Source: Sphingobacterium cavernae | Lineage (GTDB): Bacteria; Bacteroidota; Bacteroidia; Sphingobacteriales; Sphingobacteriaceae | DNA length: 64,000 nt | Reading direction: 5' to 3' | NCBI RefSeq assembly: GCF_008520265.1 | Contig: NZ_VIQM01000097.1 | Span: forward strand, 62,001 to 126,000 | Shown: in pieces, positions 9,331-18,692 of the stretch | Position numbering within the stretch: the stretch's first letter is position 1 | Layout of the letters: the number at the start of each line of letters is the position of its first letter | Made by a program: the position numbers and the translations under genes | The notes under the pieces: generated by a model | Database searches by the model: none | The model's input: only the letters and a program-made list of their open reading frames with translations | Told to the model about the DNA's origin: nothing

Positions 9331-12045
9331 CTAATTACTTATTAAATATTTACCTGACGACAATTGGATTTCTACAGAATTTCTATCCTGAGAAATGTGA
9401 GATTTTACTTTTTTTCCATTTACCCTGTATTCATCACGTATTGGCAATGAAACTGTGGCTTTACTTCCGATAGGAATTTGGATTAAATACGCATCTTTTT
9501 TGCGATCTACGACTATCTCACCATATGGACTTTGATACGTAACTCTTACAGAATCAATCACATCAACTAGTTTAGGTTTAATATGTATATGTTCGTAAGC
9601 AGTGGAATTTTCATCCTGAGAAATCCCACCCAACTGCGCATGAAACCATTCCATCAGATGTCCTAGCATAAAATGATTGTTCGAGACATTTGGAAGCGCT
9701 GCCCAAGACTCGGTCAACGCGGTTGCGCCTTGTCGAATTTGGTACCCATAACCTGGTCTCGAATCATCTTTGTGCATTGCATAAATTATATCATCGCGAT
9801 TATTTTGAGTCAATGCTTGTATTAAATACCGATGTCCAACATCACCAGCAGTAAAAGTTGTGTCTTTACTAATTATATCTTTTATCAAATTACCAAAGAT
9901 ATTCTCTTTAAACTCAGTATCAACGATACCCATATATAAGGGCATGGCCAAAGCTGTCTGACTACCAGTCGCATACAAACCAGTTTTTTTATCAAAAAAA
10001 GTTTCGTTAAAGGATTTTTTCACTTCAAAAGCAAGTGAATCGTAATATTGAGATTGTGATTCATAGCCCAATTTAGTTGCGATTTTTGACATAATTTTAA
10101 GGTCGTAATGATATATCGTAGTCCCCGTAATACCGTGAGGTGTTAATTGAGACACACCAGGACGATTATCCCCTATATCAAACCAATCACTCAAGCCTTG
10201 ATACAAAATGTTATTTTTTGCCTTTGCTTCCAGATACTTTATATAATTTCTCATCATGGAATAATTCTCAATTAAAAGTGATTCATCACCATACCAACGG
10301 TAAGCATACCATGCAAGCAGTATCGCACTACTTCCCCACTCAGGAGAATCTCTAAACATATCTCCTCCCCAATCAAATTGCACATATTCTGGTGCAATTT
10401 CGGGTACAAGACCATCCGAAGTTTGAGACAAACGCATATCATTCAAGGCTTTCGAAAAAAGACTGTAAGAATCAAAATTAAATTTCACAGATGGCCCCAT
10501 TAGATGCAATTGCTCAAGCCAACCTAATTTTTCACGATGCGGACAATCTGTAAAAACAGATACCATATTACTTTTGATAGCCCATTTGATTAAATTATGA
10601 ATTTGATTAAACAGCGTATCTGAACTGTAAAATGTCCCAGATTCCTTTGTACTATTACGAATATGATCCAAATAAATCTCTTTTACCTCTATGTTGCTAC
10701 CCTTTAATTGTTTTTTAAAAACTTCAGCATAACGTAAACCATAATATGTGAATCGTGGAGACCATGTGACTTCTTTCTGGTCGTCAAATATGTATTGGTA
10801 ATAATGTGGACTTCCAGTGTGTTTTTGATTTGCATAACCTTCGTTTGTAAGCAACTCAGATGGGTATATTCGAACGGTATCTCCCTTGTTGCCTGATAAT
10901 TTTAGTCGTACTACTCCAGAAGCATTTTGACCAAAGTCATAGATAGTGCTTTTTCGATTAATAGACTCCTTCGTTGAAACAGGTTTAAATGTTTCCATTA
11001 CTTGAACTGGTTCGACCTCTTGTATTTTAAGCTGAGGTCCATCAACTGTAACTGCATTTTGCCAATGCGCATCATCATATGTATTTGTAGTCCAATTTGA
11101 TGGCAATATGTTAGCATTGTAGTCTTCCCCCCCATATATACTTGAGAATGTAATGGGAGATTTATGTACTTTCCAACTTTCGTCTGTATGATGTTCTTCA
11201 ATAGTACCATCAAGATACTCGGTGATCAATTTCATTTTCAACTTCGGCAAGCCAAAAGCTACCTTGTGTTTCTGATAGCGACCCTTTATAGGTGGTATAT
11301 AGTAAAAACCATTGCCCAGTAAGACAGAAAATGTATTTTGTCCTGATAAAAGCCTATCTTTTAAATCATAAACTACATAATATGCTTGTTTATCATATTT
11401 TGTCCAACCTGGTTGCAAGAAACTGTCATCCACTTTTTCACCATTCAGCAACAATTCATAATGTCCCAATCCTGAAACATAAGCATAACAGGATTTTACC
11501 TTTGGTTTGGTATGTATAGATTTACGGAATACAGGTAAATCATAGGGCTTAGAGATATTAGTTTTACTTGAACCTAATGGTAATGGGTTAATTAATGAAT
11601 CTGGAAGTTTTTCTAACGTAATCCACTCTGCATTAGACCAATCACTCGGGTTTAACAAACCCGTATGAAATCTAGAGCTATTATTTTTTGATACTTTTCT
11701 ATTATTATCCCTTACTTGTACTTCTACATAATATGATTTAGCTGCGTTTAACGAAGATCCAGCATATTTTACAAAAAGCGATTTACTTGAATTTACCCAC
11801 TTAGAATCCCATTTTAAATTCTCCGTATTGAATTTTTGATCCTCATAAACTTTTATACGATAAGCAATTTGGGAAACATTGTTTTTTTCACTTTCAAGCT
11901 TCCAAGAAAAAGTTGGTTCCAACGTATTTAGCCCTAGAGGATTTTCTCTCCCTTCAATTAACACCTCTTTAATTCTTACTTGTGCAATAAGTATGGCACT
12001 TAGGCTGGTAAAAACAAATAATAGAATGATTCTTATATATAACAT
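9331..12045 (-). CDS. GH78 alpha-L-rhamnosidase
   Basis: 904 residues with a signal peptide (FTSLSAILIAQVRIKEV). Domains in order: N-terminal beta-sandwich (ENPLGLNTLEPTFSWKLES near 36), Bac_rhamnosid_N (YVSGLGHYELLLNGEKV near 188), concanavalin-like domain, then the (alpha/alpha)6 barrel from about residue 465 and a C-terminal beta-sandwich. The catalytic region is TDCPHREKLGWLEQ, with the general acid Glu inside; this is a variant of the usual DCPQRDER. The second conserved Glu is in QGATALTESW. The enzyme should release alpha-L-rhamnose outside the cytoplasm from pectin backbone or side chains. It is immediately followed by the propeller protein gene. The locus has a second GH78, which shares the architecture but has a different active-site motif, so the two probably have different linkages as targets. 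Confidence 0.9.
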   Translation of the reverse strand: MLYIRIILLFVFTSLSAILIAQVRIKEVLIEGRENPLGLNTLEPTFSWKLESEKNNVSQIAYRIKVYEDQKFNTENLKWDSKWVNSSKSLFVKYAGSSLNAAKSYYVEVQVRDNNRKVSKNNSSRFHTGLLNPSDWSNAEWITLEKLPDSLINPLPLGSSKTNISKPYDLPVFRKSIHTKPKVKSCYAYVSGLGHYELLLNGEKVDDSFLQPGWTKYDKQAYYVVYDLKDRLLSGQNTFSVLLGNGFYYIPPIKGRYQKHKVAFGLPKLKMKLITEYLDGTIEEHHTDESWKVHKSPITFSSIYGGEDYNANILPSNWTTNTYDDAHWQNAVTVDGPQLKIQEVEPVQVMETFKPVSTKESINRKSTIYDFGQNASGVVRLKLSGNKGDTVRIYPSELLTNEGYANQKHTGSPHYYQYIFDDQKEVTWSPRFTYYGLRYAEVFKKQLKGSNIEVKEIYLDHIRNSTKESGTFYSSDTLFNQIHNLIKWAIKSNMVSVFTDCPHREKLGWLEQLHLMGPSVKFNFDSYSLFSKALNDMRLSQTSDGLVPEIAPEYVQFDWGGDMFRDSPEWGSSAILLAWYAYRWYGDESLLIENYSMMRNYIKYLEAKAKNNILYQGLSDWFDIGDNRPGVSQLTPHGITGTTIYHYDLKIMSKIATKLGYESQSQYYDSLAFEVKKSFNETFFDKKTGLYATGSQTALAMPLYMGIVDTEFKENIFGNLIKDIISKDTTFTAGDVGHRYLIQALTQNNRDDIIYAMHKDDSRPGYGYQIRQGATALTESWAALPNVSNNHFMLGHLMEWFHAQLGGISQDENSTAYEHIHIKPKLVDVIDSVRVTYQSPYGEIVVDRKKDAYLIQIPIGSKATVSLPIRDEYRVNGKKVKSHISQDRNSVEIQLSSGKYLISN

Positions 12046-12076
12046 CTTTTATAAATCAAGAAAAGATTATTAGTTA

Positions 12077-13528
12077 TTAATTTTCGAATTTTATGTTTGT
12101 TAGTTTCAACCCTGAAACATTAATCGTATCAATACTTTTATTTTGAACAGCCACAAAAGCATTGTTTATAGTTAACCCATGTACATCATTAGCTTTTAGC
12201 CAGTTATTACCAACAGCATAAATGTTCTCTACAACTACATTTTCTAAAGGCGATTCGGGTAAACCTTCTATTTTAATACAATCTGCAGCATCTTCAATGA
12301 TCACATCTCTGATCGTGATATCTTGAAATTTAGGTGTTAAAATATTTGACGAAACTTTATGATTTCTATCTGCAAGCTCTCCTACATGTAATGCTTGTCC
12401 TAGCATATCCCATCTCAATGCAGAATGCACTACACGCATACGTATATTTTCAAATAACATATTTTCACCTCCACCACCTCGTGGACGTCTGGTTTTGAAA
12501 CGTATTCCGACATCCACCCCATCAAATACACAATCGTGCACATACACATTACGCACCATTCCAGCTGTTTCACTGCCAATTGTTAGCCCACCATGCCCTT
12601 GCTGTGCCAAGCAATATCTTACAATTATATTTTCAGAAGGTTTATTTACTCTTAATCCATCGTATCCTCGCCCAGCTTTAATTGCTATGCAATCATCACC
12701 TGTGTTGAAGGTGCAGTATTCAATAAGAACATTTTTTGATGATTCAACATCTATTCCGTCGCCACGTTGAATTCCTACAGAATTAATAGATACAGCACGT
12801 ATAATAACATTTTCGCAATACGTTGGAACAATATTCCAAAAAGCAGATCTTTCCAAGTGCACACCTTCAATCAGTACATTTTCACAATTAATTGGAGCAA
12901 TCAAGGCCGGTGGAAAAATGAAATCTTTTGAATTACCATCATATATTCTTTCATCCACAGGTTTATGGTGATCCACAATATTTTCAATGACATCGTGTGA
13001 CATTGTTTTCTGTCTTACGCATCCTTCACCAGGACCGATAATTTTACCTTTCCCCGTGATAGCAATATTTCTAGCATTATTTGCATATATACAAGCCCCT
13101 AAAGAATACAATTCAATACCTTCATTACGAGTAAATACTACAGGCAAATAATCATCAATATCATTTTTAAACACTAATTGCGCATCTTGATCAATTTGAA
13201 GATTAATATTAGATTTCAATATAATTCTTCTGGATAGATGGCTTCCAGATTTCAAAATAACATGTCCACCTCCAATTTCTGCCAATGAATCAATAGCATT
13301 CTGAATATTATTTCCAGCTGTAATTACTACAAAATTTTTCGGAAACTCTGGACTATGAAATACATGTTTACTAAATGGACTATATGCTTCTTTAACAGGT
13401 ATCTTATCTATAGCCTGCATCAAGGAATGTGTAGTTAAGATATTATTATGTAATTGCTTATGAATATTTGATTCGCAACTAATAAATGCAAATAGAACTA
13501 TTAATCCGAAAATATTTCTAAATACCAT
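12077..13528 (-). CDS. GH28 polygalacturonase-type glycosidase (lipoprotein)
   Basis: 483 residues with a lipoprotein signal peptide (LIVLFAFISC, Cys18). A parallel beta-helix with all four GH28 active-site blocks: GDGIDVESS (about 256-264), NTGDDCIAIKAGR (about 275-287), QGHGGLTIGSE (about 310-320) and GIRFKTRR (about 341-348, equivalent to RIK). GH28 enzymes hydrolyse alpha-1,4-linked galacturonic acid or galacturonic acid in rhamnogalacturonan. The GDD form and long insertions are usual in exo-acting members of PULs, so an alpha-galacturonidase role is as likely as endo cleavage. Its start overlaps the end of the upstream TIM-barrel gene by about 11 bp, so the genes are coupled. Confidence 0.92.
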   Translation of the reverse strand: MVFRNIFGLIVLFAFISCESNIHKQLHNNILTTHSLMQAIDKIPVKEAYSPFSKHVFHSPEFPKNFVVITAGNNIQNAIDSLAEIGGGHVILKSGSHLSRRIILKSNINLQIDQDAQLVFKNDIDDYLPVVFTRNEGIELYSLGACIYANNARNIAITGKGKIIGPGEGCVRQKTMSHDVIENIVDHHKPVDERIYDGNSKDFIFPPALIAPINCENVLIEGVHLERSAFWNIVPTYCENVIIRAVSINSVGIQRGDGIDVESSKNVLIEYCTFNTGDDCIAIKAGRGYDGLRVNKPSENIIVRYCLAQQGHGGLTIGSETAGMVRNVYVHDCVFDGVDVGIRFKTRRPRGGGGENMLFENIRMRVVHSALRWDMLGQALHVGELADRNHKVSSNILTPKFQDITIRDVIIEDAADCIKIEGLPESPLENVVVENIYAVGNNWLKANDVHGLTINNAFVAVQNKSIDTINVSGLKLTNIKFEN

Positions 13529-14420
13529 TCTCTTGAAATATACTTTTTACGTACCTTGTATTAGCACCAAAATTTTCTAAAACCATACGTGGGGATAGTG
13601 AGGCATCTCGAGAACGTTCGATTACCAACCAACCTTTCCATCCCATATTGTCCAGCACATCTTTTACTGCCCGCATATTTAGTCTAGGATTATTTTCAAG
13701 CCACACACCATCTTCATCAGTACAATGAATCATGCTGATATTTCTTGCACCTAAAGTTTTAAGTTCATTTACCAGTGAAAGTCCATTTTTCAATGGATTT
13801 GAAAAATTGAAGTAAATTTTGATATTCTTAGATCCAATTTCTTTGAGCAAAGCTACTTCGCCTTTTGCATCCAATGCCGTTTCTATTCCAACAACAACAC
13901 CAGCCTTTTTAGCCATTTTGCCAATTTCTTTAAGACGTTTGACAAGGACTGGACGTAATTCAGGATTTTTGACTAAATCCCCCTGAACACCTAGCGGTAA
14001 AAATGCATTTTTTGCACCCAGAAGCTTACATGTCACCAAACAGTCAGCAATCATTTTCTTATAAGTAGCTCTAGTCGCTAATGATTGCGCATAAAATCCA
14101 GTCATTGCTACAGAACAAATTTCAATATTGAATTTTTTAAGATGATTGATGTAGTTGCTACGAAAATCTTTATCAAAGAATTTATTATCAAAAGTATCTC
14201 TATTTCCCAATCCTCCCATATCCACTTCCAAGCCATCCGCACCGATTTCACTTGCCAATTGTACTGCACCTAATTTTTGACGCTTCAAAATCATCAAGTC
14301 AATTACAGCTACACGATATCTTGTTTTATTAGCTGACGCAAATAGGCTCATCGGATTAGAAATAACTAATCCCAACAACATACATTGCTTAATAAAATCC
14401 TTTCGTCCTATTGTTTCCAT
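13518..14420 (-). CDS. Sugar phosphate isomerase/epimerase-like TIM barrel (xylose isomerase-like)
   Basis: 300 residues. The start METIGRKDFIKQCMLLGL followed by LVISNPMSLFASANK resembles an export signal, perhaps Tat-like (RK rather than RR), so the protein may act in the periplasm. The body is an AP_endonuc_2-type TIM barrel: GADGLEVDMGG (about 60-70), VVVGIETALD (about 174-183), NISMIHCTDEDG (about 228-239) and GWLVIERSRD near the C terminus supply the metal-binding Glu, His and Asp residues typical of isomerases and epimerases of this fold. The reaction is unknown. Such proteins are frequent companions of pectin PULs. It overlaps the GH28 gene and lies 148 bp after the esterase gene. Confidence 0.75.
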   Translation of the reverse strand: METIGRKDFIKQCMLLGLVISNPMSLFASANKTRYRVAVIDLMILKRQKLGAVQLASEIGADGLEVDMGGLGNRDTFDNKFFDKDFRSNYINHLKKFNIEICSVAMTGFYAQSLATRATYKKMIADCLVTCKLLGAKNAFLPLGVQGDLVKNPELRPVLVKRLKEIGKMAKKAGVVVGIETALDAKGEVALLKEIGSKNIKIYFNFSNPLKNGLSLVNELKTLGARNISMIHCTDEDGVWLENNPRLNMRAVKDVLDNMGWKGWLVIERSRDASLSPRMVLENFGANTRYVKSIFQENGI

Positions 14421-14568
14421 GGTAACGCTGGTTTACATTGGTTAGATACTATAATACTAAAATGTATAACAAGTATTAGCTCATTGAATTATTAATTCAT
14501 GAACAGGATAAAAATAGTAAGAAATATAAAGCGTGTACGGTACGTTTTTAGCCAAAAATTATAGCATC

Positions 14569-15957
14569 TTACTTGAAGAGTTTTTCAAGATTATCATAAC
14601 CGTATATGGCATGCGCTGGAATTAGCTCACCCTTAGGGCCAAAAGCATATAAATCCTGTTGATCTTCTATAATACATTTACTTTCATCGTATTCTCCGTT
14701 GGAATTTTTAATATACTGAGGAGTAAGATGAAAATATTTTACTAGAAAATCATAGACTGCCCTTCGCTTTTCGTAACCAAAATCATGGGCTCCATCCGGA
14801 AAATGAATGTTCTCCACAGCATGTTCTGCATTGTAGAATTTATATATTTCTTTCAAGTATGGAAAATCGTACAATGGCGCATGTGCAGTCCAATCCTTTC
14901 CATTTGAAACTACTAATTGCGGACGAGGAGCTGTCATTGCTGCGATTTCAACATTATTGGTCCCAGATCCACTAAAGTGTATAGGTAACCCACTCTCGCA
15001 TGGACACCCACCAAAATGATATGAGGATAGAGACGCTACAGGAATACTTAATTTGATTCTGTCATCTAATGCAGCTATTAATGCACTATGGTTACCACCA
15101 CCTGATCCACCACAAATTCCAATACGACTTGTATCGACCGTAACATCTGTATATAAAAAGTCTATTATTCGTAATGCAGATAGAGTTTGTACTGTTAATG
15201 CTAAACTTTTCCGATGATCTCGTGATTCAAACTGAAGCAACGATTCTCCCCAGGCAAATAAATCATAACTTACAGCAATGGCTCCTAATTGAGCAATCAT
15301 GGCACAGCGGATTTGGGCATCTTTTCTGTATCGGTGACCTCCCCAATGTCCATCTGGCGAAAGTACAACAGGAATTTTCGTCGCATTCTTGAATTTTGGT
15401 CTATATATTGATCCATTCACAAATAGTCCAGGCATTATTTCCAAGGCGAAATTTTCAACAGTGTACTTTTGAAACACTCTCTTTTTAGTTACAAATGGCT
15501 CGCCGCTAGGTGTAGGTGGTAAAGGTGAGAGTTTTAAAGCTTTAAAAAGATCTCGACGAAGCGAATCTTTACGAATTTGCCAACTTGATCTATCTCTGTA
15601 TTGTGCAGACAATTCCTTTAAAAATTGCCATCCATCTTCTTCTTTCCAACGAAAATACTCGTACTCTTTGATTTTGTATTTATTCTCAGCCTCCTTATTG
15701 GCTTTTAAATCTAAAGGGGATAAGATATTTGATAATGTCTCTTCAACATTACCTCTAAAGCGCCAAAAACCATATTCAATATATTTATCCTTTAATTGTT
15801 CCTCATTATATTTAATAGTGACCTTGAATTTATTCTCTATAGTTTTTAAAACCTCTTCGAGAGGAACGCTGTATTTTGTATCAGTAGTTTGAGCTTTTAA
15901 AATTCCGTTTAAAACACAATTTATTAATATTAAGACTATTACAAAACACAACTTCAT
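14569..15957 (-). CDS. Secreted alpha/beta-hydrolase carbohydrate esterase (CE19/BT1017-like) with N-terminal STN-like domain
   Basis: 462 residues with a signal peptide ending near residue 22 (NGILKAQTT). Residues 28-100 look like an STN domain (VPLEEVLKTIENKFKVTIKY, then LSNILSPLDLK), usually found in TonB receptors and secretins. Residues 110-420 form an alpha/beta hydrolase: SPDGHWGGHRY (about 200-210), the nucleophile elbow GGSGGGNHSA with Ser285, and GAHDFGYEKR with His391; Asp355 in NGKDWTAHA is a candidate acid. The architecture resembles acetyl-xylan-esterase-like proteins of pectin PULs and the RG-II methylesterase BT1017. It probably removes methyl or acetyl esters from the pectin. 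It is followed by a 148-bp gap and then the TIM-barrel gene. Confidence 0.78.
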   Translation of the reverse strand: MKLCFVIVLILINCVLNGILKAQTTDTKYSVPLEEVLKTIENKFKVTIKYNEEQLKDKYIEYGFWRFRGNVEETLSNILSPLDLKANKEAENKYKIKEYEYFRWKEEDGWQFLKELSAQYRDRSSWQIRKDSLRRDLFKALKLSPLPPTPSGEPFVTKKRVFQKYTVENFALEIMPGLFVNGSIYRPKFKNATKIPVVLSPDGHWGGHRYRKDAQIRCAMIAQLGAIAVSYDLFAWGESLLQFESRDHRKSLALTVQTLSALRIIDFLYTDVTVDTSRIGICGGSGGGNHSALIAALDDRIKLSIPVASLSSYHFGGCPCESGLPIHFSGSGTNNVEIAAMTAPRPQLVVSNGKDWTAHAPLYDFPYLKEIYKFYNAEHAVENIHFPDGAHDFGYEKRRAVYDFLVKYFHLTPQYIKNSNGEYDESKCIIEDQQDLYAFGPKGELIPAHAIYGYDNLEKLFK

Positions 15958-15979
15958 GATAACTTTAATTATTTTAGTT

Positions 15980-17527
15980 CTAATCTCTATTATTTTTCCA
16001 GCCTTTGAAAGTCAAATTAGGATCAAGATTTGGTTTTGGATAAAACAAGCTGGCAACATATCCAACACCTATAACAATCAAATGACTATAGACTCCAAGC
16101 ATCAATTTGTTATGTGTAAAATTAAACCTACCAAAATCAAGAATCTTAAAGGTTTCTTCTCCAAAACTAATTTCGGTACTTGTCAAAAAAGCATATGCTG
16201 TGAATAATATACAAACGACAATTGCAATATTTACCCCTTGATTATTCGCTCTTGACGAAAAGATTCCCAATAAAAAGACACCAACAATTCCTCCTGAGAA
16301 AATAGCATACAATGTAAATATTATGCCCAAGATACTTTCACTTCCCAATTCAACGTAGATAAAACCTATCACAATAGAAATTACACCAGCTAAAGCCACC
16401 ATCCAACGGCTTACGTTTAAGTATTTTTTATCCGATAAATTAGGCTTTGCCTTTTTGTAATAATCTTCGATTCCAACTGCTGCAAGCGAATTTAAATCTG
16501 CGCTCAAACTACATATCGCTGCCGATATCATTGCAGCCAAAATAAACCCCACCACGCCCATTGGCAACTCAGACATTATAAAGTATGGAAATACATTATT
16601 AGGCCCAACAGTTTCTGGTAAAGGATTTTGTTGATAATATACAAACAAAGCTGTACCAATTAGCATAAATAAGGACCATACCGGTACAGTCAAGAGTATA
16701 CCTAATAGCGATGCTCTGATAGCCGATTTATCTGATTTCGCAGTTAAATACCTTTGAATAACAGTTTGATCTGTTCCATATTTCTGAATCGCATAGAACA
16801 CGCCATTTATCGCCATCACTAAAAATGTTAATTTCTTGAAATCCATATCGTAAGGACCGAAACCAGTACGACCGTTTGTTGATGCCACATTCCACAGTTC
16901 CGCAACACCTCCATCAATTGATAGGATAATAACAAACAAACATAAAATACCACTAGCAAACAACATGAAGCCCTGAAACACATCAAGCCATATAACTGCC
17001 TCTATACCACCAAGTAAATTCACAGCAACAATCAAACCTCCCACCAATAAAATGATAACATACGTATCAAAACCAGTCATACCTTCTAATGCAACAGCCA
17101 AGAGATAGAGTACGGTTCCCATACCTGAAAATTGCCTCAATACAAATGCAATGGAACTATAATACCTTGCAAAAGACCCAAATCGTTTTTCGAAATATTC
17201 GTATGTACTCAGGCCTATCACTTTTCTATAAAGGGGCACGATAAACCAAACAGTTCCTAATAAGATTATTGGAACCATTAACCCTTGTACGAGAAGTATC
17301 CAGTTATTTGAAAAACCTTCGGCTGGATAGCCTAAAAATGTAACACTACTAATTAGCGTAGCGAGTAAAGACATACCAATTGCCCAAGAAGGTACACGAC
17401 CTTTTGCTGAGAAATAATCTTCTGTAGTATTCTGGTTTTTAGCATACCGCACACCAAAATATAAGGTTATAAGGAGCACAAATACAATAATTCCGTAATC
17501 CAAATAACTTAAAATAGGTTTATCCAT
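15980..17527 (-). CDS. Sodium:solute symporter (SSS family), candidate sugar-acid importer
   Basis: 515 residues with about 13 hydrophobic segments. It has the SSS signatures FLGYPAEGFSNNW near residue 65, YEYFEKRFG near 110, YGTDQTVIQRYLTAKS near 253 and ISAAICSLSADLNSLA near 340. It lies 18 bp downstream of the DUF1537 kinase gene and closes the block of sialidase-like protein, alcohol dehydrogenase, aldolase, PdxA2 and kinase. The SSS family includes sialic-acid (SiaT/NanT-type) transporters, so an importer for a 3-deoxy-2-ulosonic or ulosaric acid fits the context. The substrate is inferred from the neighbours only. Confidence 0.88.
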   Translation of the reverse strand: MDKPILSYLDYGIIVFVLLITLYFGVRYAKNQNTTEDYFSAKGRVPSWAIGMSLLATLISSVTFLGYPAEGFSNNWILLVQGLMVPIILLGTVWFIVPLYRKVIGLSTYEYFEKRFGSFARYYSSIAFVLRQFSGMGTVLYLLAVALEGMTGFDTYVIILLVGGLIVAVNLLGGIEAVIWLDVFQGFMLFASGILCLFVIILSIDGGVAELWNVASTNGRTGFGPYDMDFKKLTFLVMAINGVFYAIQKYGTDQTVIQRYLTAKSDKSAIRASLLGILLTVPVWSLFMLIGTALFVYYQQNPLPETVGPNNVFPYFIMSELPMGVVGFILAAMISAAICSLSADLNSLAAVGIEDYYKKAKPNLSDKKYLNVSRWMVALAGVISIVIGFIYVELGSESILGIIFTLYAIFSGGIVGVFLLGIFSSRANNQGVNIAIVVCILFTAYAFLTSTEISFGEETFKILDFGRFNFTHNKLMLGVYSHLIVIGVGYVASLFYPKPNLDPNLTFKGWKNNRD

Positions 17528-17545
17528 TAGTTGTGTAATTAGATA

Positions 17546-18685
17546 TTAAACATCCTGATGGCTATTCCATGAATAGCTTCCAGGTTTTAATGTAATATAT
17601 AATTCAGTATTATCCACTTTCATTCGTATTACTCCTGCCTGAAATACATTTACAGGTCTCATTTTATGTATGTTTAATACTTTTAAAATTTCATAGGCAG
17701 TAGCACCACCTTCAATATTTAGCTCATGTATTTCGCTTTGGGAATATAAGTCTGCTACCACTTTAGCCATAATAAAACGCAAAACATTAGCTTTTTCATT
17801 TACATCATCAATAAATGCTAGAATCGCTGTTCTATGTGTTTTCAACTTTTCGATAAGATAAGAAACTACGTCATTATTAATTCCATCCCAATAGATCACA
17901 AATTCTTCAGGTCGTGCTTGAAGCCACTTTCTGGAATTTTGATGCGTAGAACCGCACACATAAAGTTTGGTGTTTTCGGCAATAATTGACTTATCGACCG
18001 AAGATATAAAATCTTCAGAATTTATAGGATTAATTTTTATTTCATTATTTATCAATAATAATTTTAATAACTCCTTAAAATATGCTGACGCTCCAGCATT
18101 AATGCGATTCAAATAAGTTTCGCCTGCCAAAACAACTAAATCCTGTTCAGAAGATGCTTCCCAAATTGTCACGCCTTTAGTCCCGAAATCTTTTCCAACC
18201 TTACATAAATGCCAATTAGGGTTATTCAAAATCTCCAATACATCATCATGCATAACAGGAAATTCTGGATCCTGCGCAAAAGAAGTTTGGCTAATCAAAA
18301 CTTCATCTATATAGTATTTACTATCTTTTATAGAGCGATTTAAAATTGGGTTTATAGGACAAAAATTAATAATTTTATGTTTCAAAAGATTACAATACAG
18401 TTCAATTTCCGCACTTATGTGACCTCTTAAAACCGAATCAAATTTTAAATATATACAATTGAATACAGAAAAATCAACTGCATCAACAATAGTAATAATC
18501 TTATTTTTCACGTCCTCTAACGTTAAAGAACGCGTATTGCTGTTTAAAATAATAACATCACTTTTGAAATTGTCTTCTTCTGATAAGCTATTATAAACTT
18601 CTGCTGTTAAACCAGATTGTAGAACTATTCCTGCAATTTCAGCAGCTCCTGTGAGATCATCAGCGATTACTAATATTGAAAACAT
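17546..18685 (-). CDS. Four-carbon acid-sugar kinase, DUF1537 family (D-threonate/erythronate kinase-like)
   Basis: 379 residues, cytosolic. The N terminus has the family signature ADDLTGAAEIAG (residues 8-19), which forms the acid-sugar site. The C-terminal nucleotide-binding part shows NIEGGATAYEILKVL, then FQAGVIRMKV and ITLKPGSYSW, equivalent to the conserved GG-T-A and LKxGxFG blocks. Characterised DUF1537 enzymes (DtnK, DenK, OtnK, LtnK) phosphorylate C4 acid sugars at O4 with ATP. A PdxA-like dehydrogenase is encoded just upstream, 8 bp away, the arrangement known for D-threonate (DtnK-PdxA2). The length is somewhat below the usual 400-430 residues. Substrate choice between threonate and erythronate is inferred from context. 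Confidence 0.87.
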   Translation of the reverse strand: MFSILVIADDLTGAAEIAGIVLQSGLTAEVYNSLSEEDNFKSDVIILNSNTRSLTLEDVKNKIITIVDAVDFSVFNCIYLKFDSVLRGHISAEIELYCNLLKHKIINFCPINPILNRSIKDSKYYIDEVLISQTSFAQDPEFPVMHDDVLEILNNPNWHLCKVGKDFGTKGVTIWEASSEQDLVVLAGETYLNRINAGASAYFKELLKLLLINNEIKINPINSEDFISSVDKSIIAENTKLYVCGSTHQNSRKWLQARPEEFVIYWDGINNDVVSYLIEKLKTHRTAILAFIDDVNEKANVLRFIMAKVVADLYSQSEIHELNIEGGATAYEILKVLNIHKMRPVNVFQAGVIRMKVDNTELYITLKPGSYSWNSHQDV

Positions 18686-18692
18686 GGTAGTA

